From the NCBI GenBank assembly GCA_961205875.1, contig OY540817.1:5615001-5679000 (forward strand): DNA of 64,000 nt, written 5' to 3'. The position numbers and the translations under genes were made by a program. This DNA comes from Sialis fuliginosa (lineage: Eukaryota; Arthropoda; Insecta; Megaloptera; Sialidae). Positions 58,301-64,000 of this stretch are shown one piece after another; position 1 is the first letter of the stretch; every line of letters begins with the position of its first letter. Under the pieces are notes generated by a model. That model saw nothing but the letters and a program-made list of their open reading frames with translations, was not told where the DNA came from and ran no database searches.

Positions 58301-61300
58301 ATGGTCTAGTAGGCGATTTAATTACAGGAGTATGTATTTTTACAAACCATTAACTATTGTATATAGAATAGAATAGAATAGAATAGAAAATACTGTATTT
58401 AGTATAAATAATAAATACAGGAAGGTTGGAAGTATACAATAATTTGTATTACATATATTCTGATACATTTTTTTGTTACTCAAACTTACATGAGTGACAT
58501 GAGTAAAAAAAACATTATTAAGAGAAAAAGTCTCTCCATGTATGTTTGTGTATGTGCTTATTTTATACTAATATATTAATAATGTGTAATATTAAATTAT
58601 AATATAATAGAAATTATTTTGTTTACTACATATGTACTACGTACAATGTACAGTCACCTGCATTAATGGTCTTGCAGTTTGTATTCATTTTCGTTTATCA
58701 CAAACTTAGTAGGCTCCTCCCATTTGATTATTATAATATTTAAATCATTTCTCCATGTATCAAACAAAGACAGATATTTTGAAATTCATTTGCTAGATAA
58801 AGAACTACTCTTCGTTTATAGTACTCATATATATTTGTGCAATTAAATTATTATGTAATCTATTGAAAATTGTATACGTAAATTTTGTGGCAATAAATAT
58901 TTGATATTCCGAATTTTAGTTTTTAAATATATTAAACTTGATAGAAAAAAATAACCGATGATGTTTGTCTTTAAATTTGGAATCTGTTGTAAGCGATTCT
59001 AGCCTTTAGTTCTGCAGGCGACTGTACATATTCAGCAAAACTAACTATTGTATATAGTGACTAATATATGTTATATTGTTTTAGAATACTGATATAGCTA
59101 TTTCGGCGTTAGTTATGACAGCAGAGAGAGAAGAAGTGATAGATTTTGTTGCTCCTTATTTTGAACAAACTGGAATTTTAATTGGTATGTATCAATTATA
59201 ATAAAATAGTTAGAAAAATACAGACATTTTTAAGTGATTCAAGATTGGAGTGCCGCAATTTGTTTGGTTTATAAATAAAAAACACTTTTTAAGAAAAAAA
59301 TAATAAACCGACTTAAAAAACCTTAAAAACACTGAAAAGTATATAATAATTAAATTTAACAGTTTTTGAAGTCGGTTTTCTTTTTTTCTTCTTATAAAGT
59401 TTTTTTATTGACTTAGCACCGACTTCAAAAACAGTTAAATTTAATTTTAAGTCGATTTTATTTCTTTCTTAAAAAGTTTTTTATTTATCCCTTTTTAGTG
59501 ATGTATCTTCAAATTATATAGTCAGATTTTGATAAAATTTATATGAGACTACCTCGGGAGTATACTCTTTCAAACAAACAATCATTCAAATCGGTGCATA
59601 TTTGTCGGAGTTATGTCCGAACATACATAAAAAATATTATATTGTCGAATTGAAAAAAAAATTTAAAAATCGGTTAATAATAAAAAATACTAATACATTA
59701 TAACGCATTTCAGTGATAAGAAAACCAATACGTAAAACTTCTTTATTTAAGTTCATGACAGTATTACGTATCGAAGTCTGGTTAAGTATAGTCGCAGCTT
59801 TAAGTACGACAGCTATAATGATTTGGTTCTTAGATAAATATTCACCTTACAGCGCTCGCAATAACAAAAATGCATATCCTTATCCTTGCAGGTGATTATA
59901 TATTTTTTTTCTTAAGGGGGAAAGTGAGTGAGACGGTTCAAAAAATTGTTAATATTTGGGAATTTTTTTCACATGTATTACTAAATATTTTAAGATCGGG
60001 TAGGGGACATTTTATTAAGTATATATTCAACTTACAAGGGAACCTTTCCAAGTGGCATATTCGGATCGAGTTTAAATTATGTGTATAGTTCAAGGAGGCC
60101 AGGGTAAGTAAGAAAAAAATTATATTAGCTGCGGTAAAACACCCCTATGAAAATGTGTAAAATAATCATATATTTCAAATAACTCTAAAACTAATGAAGA
60201 TTTTTAAAAATCTATAATACAAAATTTTCATGATTTTTTTATGTTCTTTCGAATGGCGATAATCGAAATTCGAAAGAACTGAAACCGTTGCAATTTTAAC
60301 GCTGTTTTCTAAATCTAGAAAGTTAATCAACTTGCACTAAAAATCTGTACTGGATTCTAGGGGTCCTGACATATAAATATCCTTCTAAATTGGTAATTTT
60401 TCAACTATAGTCAATATTTTTCTTATCGCTAACGTAATAAAAAAATGTAAATTAATATTTTTTGAAATGTGACGATGAAAGGGTTAAAATATTCTTTGTG
60501 AAATATGGCTTAAATATTTGAATTATTATTGTATACTACAATTAATTTTAGTTAATAGACAAAAAATCTTAAATAAATAATGAGATGGGCGGGAGGTGGG
60601 GGTTAACGGTTTAAATTTTATTCGAATTTCGACTGCCGTCATTCGAAACAGTATACAAATTTTGCATTATAGATTTTTTTAAATTTTCATTAGTTTCAGA
60701 GTTATTTGAAATATATGATTATTTTACACATTTTCATAAAAAACCGTTTTACCGCAGCTAAGATAATTTTTTTCTTACTTACCCTGACCTCCTCTAACTA
60801 CATATATACAGAATTTCAACTCGATCCGATCAATACCAATTTTTATTCAAAAATATTAAATATTTACAAAGTTATCAATTTTGATGTGACAACCAAAAAA
60901 ATTAATTTATCTCCAAAAAATCATAAAATTTCAATATTTTTGTTTCAACTTAAATTATTTTTTACATATTTTTGAATATGTAGGTACCTATACTTTTAAA
61001 AAATGAAAAAAGAACTAATTTTTTTAACCGTCACAATGGCTTTCCTCCTTAACAAGTGAAATATGACTTATATTGATTCATTTTAAAGGGAATTCACACT
61101 AAAAGAAAGTTTCTGGTTCGCCTTAACATCATTCACTCCTCAAGGCGGTGGTGAAGCCCCAAAAGCTCTTTCAGGACGTACATTAGTTGCAGCATATTGG
61201 CTATTTGTTGTTTTGATGTTAGCTACATTTACAGCTAACTTGGCAGCTTTCTTAACTGTCGAACGTATGCAAGTAAGATATGTATAATTTTTACTATACT

Positions 61301-62761
61301 TAACTCCTCTGAAGTTAGTCACTATTCAAGCTAATAATCTAAATTATTTTTTTTAGTCTCCTGTACAATCATTGGAACAACTTGCGAGACAGTCTAGAAT
61401 AAATTATACAGTTGTGAAAAATTCTATGACTCATCAATATTTTATAAATATGAAGTTTGCTGAAGATACTTTATACAGGTATATTTGAAATATACGTGTC
61501 AAACTCAAATAATACGTGCCAGTTTTACATTTAAATTTCCAATTCGCGTCTTATTATAGATACATATATCTATATTTAGTCCTACGAAACGCCTATATGA
61601 CTCTATGCGTGCTACCTGTTACTAATAAAACTGCTGATTTAAAAATATCTACCCCCCCCCCCTTCAACTCCGAATTTGTCAATAGACATTATTTAACTTA
61701 ACAATTGTGATACATATAAAATAAAAATTAGATATAACTACAAAAAGACTCTGATGATGATAGCATTGCTATTGAAACACGTGTAAGTCTAAAACTCTTA
61801 CAATTTTTATGGTTAGGGGATTTGTATTTGATACAAAAAAAAATTTAAGCACCACCTCTCCCCGATTTTTTTTCTGGGTGCGTCACTGAATATCTATCAT
61901 GGATACCATGTAAACTTCTTATATATACTGTTAATACTTCAAGTAAAATACTTGAAAAGTACTTTTTGATACTTGAAGTACTTTAGTTCAAGTCTGGCTG
62001 AGGGGCTACGCCCAATGGCCAATAATTTAAATTAAAAAAAAAAAAAAAAGTACTTTACTTTAAGTATATTTAAAAATAATAAAAAGTATATGATACTTTT
62101 TGTACGTAATACTTAATTTTAACAAATAAAGTACTTGACGTACCTACTTACTTCAAGTAGATACATTTTAAAGTACCAAAAATTACTTGATACTTCAAAT
62201 ACTTTCACTGAGTGACCAGGCCTAGATAGAGGGGGGGATGTTAGAATTTTCCTTACGCTCGCGAAATGGAAGGGTATAGGGCCCCCAAAATATTATTTTG
62301 CTCAGACCTCATTGAAGCTCTCTCTGGGCCTGCTTGTGACAGCTTTTTTGTACTTATAGTATAAGAAATAATATACATCTTACAACTATTAAAAACTTCA
62401 TGTGATTATAATAATAATTCAAAACGTAGAATAACTGCAAACAATATGTTTATTATTTAATATAATAAATTAAATACAGATGTCCCGTAAGTCATTACCC
62501 ATAGGGGAAAATAATAGTCCAAAATTGTATTACATAATTTTTTTTAAAAGTGATAGAAATTCATGTAGATCCTGATTTGCGGGACACTCTGTACGAATAA
62601 AAAACTTTTACAGAATGTGGAAAGAACTTACCTTGAATGCTACAAGCGATCAAGCGCTTTATAGAGTTTGGGACTACCCAATAAAAGAGCAATGGGGACA
62701 TATACTACTCGCTATTAACGAATCGATGCCTGTCGAAAATGCATCAGTTGGATTTCAACAG
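46278..62761 (+). CDS. Ir93a: Ionotropic receptor 93a, 11 coding exons, 3' end beyond window
   Basis: Join of 46278-46344, 48832-48981, 49355-49564, 53740-53906, 55907-56449, 58108-58329, 59085-59184, 59714-59891, 61089-61272, 61357-61478 and 62614-62761; all introns are GT-AG and in phase, giving 697 residues. The signal peptide is MWRLLLILISSAMT. Residues about 20-375 are the amino-terminal domain, then S1 (PWVF... 381). The S1 arginine in TAEREEVIDF (R468) is kept; M1 spans about 507-527. The pore SFTPQGGGEAPKALSGR leads into M2 and TFTANLAAFLTVERMQ (592-607), then S2. SPVQSLEQLARQSRINYTVV and VWDYPIKEQWGHILLAI match the Ir93a subfamily, not Ir25a. Family knowledge: a cation-channel subunit acting with Ir25a plus Ir21a (cool) or Ir40a/Ir68a (humidity) in sensory dendrites. 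About 100-170 residues with M3 are missing off the end. Introns hold many TEs but no exon is broken. Confidence 0.93.
46383..47867. mobile_element. TIR element in Ir93a intron 1 (TTTCTTTTTACGCGG ends)
   Basis: TAGGGTTTCTTTTTACGCGG at the left and CCGCGTAAAAAGAGACATTA at the right are inverted repeats. TA abuts both ends as for Tc1/mariner or pogo-type insertion. It hosts the long inverted repeat FB2. Confidence 0.6.
46631..47644. repeat. Long inverted repeat FB2, arms about 420 bp or more
   Basis: The outer ends TACAGGGTGTTT and AAACAGCCTGTA pair. From AAAGTTTAAAAGTTAAAGAG (near 46801) to CTCTTTAACTTTTGAACTTT (near 47630) the arms run back to back around a centre near 47215. Paired landmarks are AAACATGATTTTTATATTA / AAAAATCATGTTT, CTATCAGATCAAAATAAAAT / ATTTTATTTTGATCTGATAG and TTTCGAAAAACCTACC / GGTAGGTTTTTCGAAA. 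It sits in Ir93a intron 1. Confidence 0.88.
48410..48787. mobile_element. hAT element with CGAACCGG repeats, perfect TSD ATTTTGTG
   Basis: CAGGGCTTCGAACCGG at the left and CGGTTCGAAGCCCTG at the right. ATTTTGTG flanks both sides (48402-48409 and 48788-48795). AACCGAAACCGAACCG-type motifs are dense near both ends. It ends 36 bp before the acceptor of Ir93a exon 2. Noncoding, 378 bp. Confidence 0.9.
48832..48981 (+). CDS. Ir93a: Ir93a exon 2
   Basis: Acceptor AATTCTTTCAG ends at 48831 and donor GTAAGT starts at 48982. 150 bp in phase 1/1, encoding FFIEEQQTYLPNWISTILK and onward to NERETNEK. It is part of the amino-terminal domain, the least conserved region, so identification rests on phase and splice signals. 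Confidence 0.78.
49355..49564 (+). CDS. Ir93a: Ir93a exon 3
   Basis: Acceptor ATTTCTTAG ends at 49354 and donor GTAAGA starts at 49565. Encodes CSIMGGDSGISIILDLTWGG through SEAVLIFQNEE, amino-terminal domain. Phase 1 at both ends. Confidence 0.88.
49775..50504. mobile_element. TAGGGGAGAGCGGGG TIR element, copy 2
   Basis: TAGGGGAGAGCGGGGCTATT at the left and AATAACCCCGCTCTCCCCTA at the right are nearly perfect inverted ends. It shares long high-identity stretches with 37142-38005, lacking some internal blocks. In Ir93a intron 3, + orientation. Confidence 0.78.
50932..51206. mobile_element. hAT MITE, perfect TSD GTACTATG
   Basis: CAGTGGCGTAGCAAGC at the left and CTCGCTGCGCCACTG at the right. 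GTACTATG lies on both sides (50924-50931 and 51207-51214). TTGGCGCCCGGGG blocks near both ends. 275 bp, noncoding. Confidence 0.9.
51559..51730. mobile_element. Pogo/Tigger-like MITE
   Basis: CAGTAATCCCTCCATTTACG at the left and GAATTCGCTTTAATAGAAGCACTG, read as its inverse at the right, share CAGT ends. TA flanks both sides (51557-51558 and 51731-51732). The internal match of the termini is modest. Confidence 0.5.
51733..52656. other. Ir93a intron 3 sequence, nothing firm
   Basis: AT-rich, with a repeat-like ACAGACCGACAGACACACAG near 52122. No coding exon candidate fits the phase, and exons 3 and 4 join in frame without one. Confidence 0.45.
52659..53014. mobile_element. Tc1/mariner-type MITE with about 125-bp TIRs
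   Basis: CAGTGTATTCCAAGTTGATT at the left and AATCAACTTAGAATACACTG at the right begin inverted repeats of about 125 bp with few mismatches, through GCATTTTGAAATGCCGCC / GGCGGCATTTCAAAATGC. TA flanks both sides (52657-52658 and 53015-53016). 356 bp, noncoding, able to form a long hairpin. Confidence 0.88.
53740..53906 (+). CDS. Ir93a: Ir93a exon 4
   Basis: Acceptor ATATTTCAG ends at 53739 and donor GTAAAA starts at 53907. Encodes LDQTLYYFIEHSYLRIMVSG through IPSQYVIFANSERMVDLYRK; leaves in phase 0. Confidence 0.88.
53933..55040 (+). repeat. Dispersed repeat R with TIRs, split by a hAT element
   Basis: AAGGTACTGGCATCAGTCTT at the left and ATCCAAGACTGGTGTTATTACC at the right (reverse complement GGTAATAACACCAGTCTTGG) form the terminal repeats. 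The body matches 3550-4056 and 63862-64000. A hAT element at 54149-54777 interrupts it. Confidence 0.6.
54149..54777. mobile_element. hAT element with GAACC repeats, perfect TSD CACGAAAG
   Basis: CAGGGACTTGAACCTG at the left and GGTTCAAGTCTCTG at the right. CACGAAAG on both sides (54141-54148 and 54778-54785). Closely similar to 25171-25784. The host repeat R continues across the insertion (ACTACGACACGAAAG to TTATAAAATAAAG). Confidence 0.92.
55041..55906. other. Rest of Ir93a intron 4, nothing firm
   Basis: Contains GACATAGAGAATGGACAGTG (55071) mirrored by GGTCCATTCTCTATATCTAT (55851), so 55070-55870 may be one element with inverted ends. No coding content was seen. Confidence 0.4.
55907..56449 (+). 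CDS. Ir93a: Ir93a exon 5
   Basis: Acceptor TATTCGCAG ends at 55906 and donor GTAAAT starts at 56450. 181 codons, phase 0 both ends. It covers the second half of the amino-terminal domain, with CCEYSSVPEPCTCSRTF (Cys-rich) and ending RFFRIGIVE at the S1 boundary. The open frame runs 87 codons past the donor into the intron but that part has no IR similarity. Confidence 0.9.
56702..58002. mobile_element. TTGAAGTGAAACTTC TIR element, 1.3 kb copy
   Basis: TTGAAGTGAAACTTCTTTAG at the left and GAAGTTTCACTTCAA at the right. Shares CATGGTTAATGAAAACAAAA (inverted) and a GTGAGAGAG-AAAGATGAATG stretch with 36088-36386. It occupies most of Ir93a intron 5. No transposase was seen. Confidence 0.68.
58108..58329 (+). 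CDS. Ir93a: Ir93a exon 6 (S1)
   Basis: Acceptor TAATTTGAAG ends at 58107 and donor GTATGT starts at 58330. Encodes QIPWVFKEIDSNTGNVLL, GYCIEFIEKLANKMQFDYEL and WDGLVGDLITG, the classical S1 start of the ligand-binding domain. Confidence 0.92.
58361..58390. repeat. (GAATA)n microsatellite
   Basis: About five GAATA/ATAGA pentamers in Ir93a intron 6. The rest of that intron (to 59084) shows nothing recognisable. Confidence 0.8.
59085..59184 (+). CDS. Ir93a: Ir93a exon 7 (S1)
   Basis: Acceptor TGTTTTAG ends at 59084 and donor GTATGT starts at 59185. Encodes NTDIAISALVMTAEREEVID and FVAPYFEQTGILI. R468 aligns with the agonist-binding arginine of glutamate receptors. Ends in phase 1. Confidence 0.92.
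59185..59713. other. Ir93a intron 7 with ACCGACTTCAAAAA repeat
   Basis: Inverted and direct copies of AACCGACTT and AGTTTTTGAAGTCGG-type words (59310-59480), followed by GGAGTTATGTCCGAACATAC. This is a common lepidopteran dispersed repeat; boundaries unclear. Confidence 0.5.
59714..59891 (+). CDS. Ir93a: Ir93a exon 8 (M1)
   Basis: Acceptor GCATTTCAG ends at 59713 and donor GTGATT starts at 59892. Encodes VIRKPIRKTSLFKFMTVLRI, the M1 helix EVWLSIVAALSTTAIMIWFL and DKYSPYSARNNK. Ends in phase 2. Confidence 0.92.
60061..60830. repeat. Long inverted repeat FB3, arms about 230 bp
   Basis: TCGGATCGAGTT (60061) pairs with AACTCGATCCGA (near 60829). The arms share AGGGTAAGTAAGAAAAAAAT, TAGCTGCGGTAAAAC, AAAATGTGTAAAATAATCAT and ATATTTCAAATAACTCT, with their complements at 60640-60785. 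The centre is near 60445, with a loop of about 300 bp. Within Ir93a intron 8. Confidence 0.85.
61089..61272 (+). CDS. Ir93a: Ir93a exon 9 (pore and M2)
   Basis: Acceptor TTTTAAAG ends at 61088 and donor GTAAGA starts at 61273. Encodes EFTLKESFWFALTSFTPQGG, then GEAPKALSGR, the M2 helix and TFTANLAAFLTVERMQ. Q564 lies where the Q/R site of glutamate receptors aligns. Intron 9 after it is only 84 bp. Confidence 0.95.
61357..61478 (+). CDS. Ir93a: Ir93a exon 10 (S2)
   Basis: Acceptor TTTTTTAG ends at 61356 and donor GTATAT starts at 61479. Encodes SPVQSLEQLARQSRINYTVV and KNSMTHQYFINMKFAEDTLY. The Thr in NSMTHQYF is where the S2 agonist-contact threonine aligns. Ends in phase 2. Confidence 0.94.
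61479..62613. other. Ir93a intron 10: hAT-like remnants and AAGTACTT-rich DNA
   Basis: 61655-61890 resembles the inner part and right end of the 34516 hAT (CTGGGTGCGTCACTG). 61925-62215 is packed with ACTTGAAGTA/AAGTACTT palindromic words in both orientations. 62220-62332 runs CAGGCCTAGATAG to CTCTCTGGGCCTG, possibly another small hAT. No coding content. Confidence 0.45.
62614..62761 (+). CDS. Ir93a: Ir93a exon 11 (S2), last in window
   Basis: Acceptor TTTTACAG ends at 62613 and donor GTACAA starts at 62762. Encodes MWKELTLNATSDQALYRVWD and YPIKEQWGHILLAINESMP, ending ASVGFQQ in phase 0. No stop; the gene continues beyond 64000. Confidence 0.93.
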
Positions 62762-62767
62762 GTACAA

Positions 62768-63301
62768 TAGGCATGATGCCAGTAACAAAGTATCACTGAA
62801 ATTATGATTTTAAATAATGAAATAACTATTTTTTTTAATGTATTTATTTTTATATTAAAAGCGAGATTAATATGATTTTTGTTAAAATAAAAACACAAAA
62901 TACAGCAATCCACCAATTTAGATAAAACACCAGTCAGAGTGGATGACGTCACGGCTAAGTAAACATCATTTTTGTTTTATTAATATCTGCACTGTTTATA
63001 AATTATTTTGTGGTTTTAAATTATCAATTTGTTTAGTTTTGTGTTACCAAAACTAAAACCGAGAAACGTTAGCGATGGAACAAGGATTTATTATTGTTGA
63101 CAAGGAGTCTTTACATAGCCGTAACGCCAAAAATGCGCCAAGACACTTGCTAGCGTTCTGGCGTCTAATTTAAAATTAGTTTTAAAAGAATCAATTTTTG
63201 TGATTAAACCTTTATTTTTCTGCAGAAATAAGTTTTTTTTTTTTAAATAGGAGACACGTAAAATCATCATAATTTTTTTTTTAAATTAGGCATCATGCCT
63301 A
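62768..63301 (+). mobile_element. TIR element 6 bp after an Ir93a splice donor
   Basis: TAGGCATGATGCC at 62768 and GGCATCATGCCTA ending at 63301 are perfect 13-bp inverted repeats. The interior has GATGACGTCACGGC and a 32-codon frame at 63075-63173 starting MEQGFIIVDKESLHSRNAKN, perhaps the 5' scrap of a transposase gene. No clear target duplication. Confidence 0.6.
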
Positions 63302-63861
63302 TCATTCATATTTAATTTAAAAAAATAATTAGTGTTCCGTGCCAGCAGCCCCCACTTAAATTATTGAAAATTTTAACAAACGTCAAATTTTTTTTTGTTG
63401 AAACACTTTTTCTCTAAACCAATGGTTCAGCAGTTATAAGGAAATAAACAATTAAATTGTTTATAACAATTATATCAATCTTGATAATTTTGGTGCAATC
63501 TACACCTAATTTTCAATGTTCATGATTTTTTTTCTGAGCGATCCTTTTGGTGATATGGGTGGGGAACAGCAATTTTTAAATGTTTTTCTCGAAAAAATAT
63601 ATATTGTTGAATTCGTGCTTTAATAAGCTTTCATTTGACACCCTACACAATGCCCTTGATTTTTTTTCTTTTTCCCAATTTACCCCCTGAATCAAAATTC
63701 AACTTTTTATACTTCACGTCTATAATTAGGCCACCACACTCTGTACTAAATTTCAAATTTGTACGTCGAATAGTTTCAGAGAAAATCACGTGTGGCAGAC
63801 GGACGGACACCGAAGTGTATCCATAAGTATTCCGTTTAGCACAGAATACTAAAAAGTATAA
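63302..63861. other. Ir93a intron 11, dispersed-repeat DNA
   Basis: TTTCAGAGAAAATCACGTGT and CAGACGGACGGACACCGAAG near 63775 look like a common dispersed-repeat end. No exon candidate for the missing S2/M3 part was found. Confidence 0.45.
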
Positions 63862-64000
63862 AGTACCTAAAGTACTGGCACCAGTCTTGGATCCTTTAAG
63901 AGCAAAGTGTACTGTTTTCTGGAATTGATGGGCTTCTTTTTTGTAATTATCATGAACTCATGTTACTAATAAAACAAGTACCTCTTTATTAAATCAATTT
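63862..64000 (+). repeat. Dispersed repeat R, cut by window end
   Basis: AAAGTACTGGCACCAGTCTT, GATGGGCTTCTTTTTTGTAA and CATGAACTCATGTTACTAAT match 53933 onward and 3550-3680. Confidence 0.65.

Noticed and set aside
59870..60088. 72-codon frame after Ir93a exon 8
   Set aside because: Starts in the exon in another frame and runs into intron and the FB3 arm.
46278..62761. Identification of gene 2 as Ir25a
   Set aside because: The S2 start SPVQSLEQLARQSRINYTVV and VWDYPIKEQ fit Ir93a; Ir25a has a different segment after the M2 helix.
1..64000. CRISPR arrays, bacterial operons, tRNA or rRNA genes
   Set aside because: The tandem repeats have no spacer structure, the genes are spliced with GT-AG introns, and no cloverleaf or rRNA core was seen.

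Overview
This is an AT-rich eukaryotic window from an insect. It carries two spliced genes, both on the + strand and both expanded by transposable-element (TE) debris. The order Lepidoptera is inferred from repeat signatures that I associate with moth and butterfly genomes. These are the GGCCAAGTGCGTGTTGGGC / GGTTTCCGTAGTCATTACG element (about 18.07 kb and, inverted, about 46.0 kb), the ACCCGCGACTTCGTCCGCG retroelement 3' end (15.73 kb), ACCGACTTCAAAAA elements (about 59.4 kb) and TTGAAGTGAAACTTC terminal repeats (36.1 and 56.7 kb). The species cannot be named from the sequence.

Gene 1 (6363-40246) encodes a 242-residue secreted, Lys/His-rich protein. A first coding exon of only 8 codons is followed by a 29.2-kb intron and four more coding exons. 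The splice phases agree throughout. I know of an insect family annotated DUF4779 that it resembles; that assignment is from memory and function is unknown.

Gene 2 (46278 to beyond the window end) is the ionotropic receptor Ir93a. Eleven coding exons give 697 residues in one continuous frame: signal peptide, amino-terminal domain, S1 lobe, M1, pore/M2 and most of S2. The last exon or exons (rest of S2 and M3) lie past 64000. In Drosophila Ir93a works with Ir25a and partner IRs in cool and humidity sensing. The two genes have no evident functional link and are simply neighbours.

The rest is mostly mobile or repetitive DNA. The main groups are: (a) at least eleven short hAT-type elements starting CAG, most with clear 8-bp target duplications, one retaining a transposase C-terminal fragment; (b) PIF/Harbinger-like MITEs with 3-bp TAA/TTA duplications; (c) piggyBac-like, Tc1/mariner-like and pogo-like nonautonomous elements; (d) nested insertions; (e) tandem arrays with periods of about 154, 171, 160, 142-156, 192 and 287 bp; and (f) three long inverted repeats in introns that could fold into long hairpins in the pre-mRNAs of both genes. 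I saw no tRNA, rRNA, CRISPR array or bacterial-type operon. All repeat classification was done by eye from termini and flanking duplications, and boundaries are approximate unless a duplication is cited.
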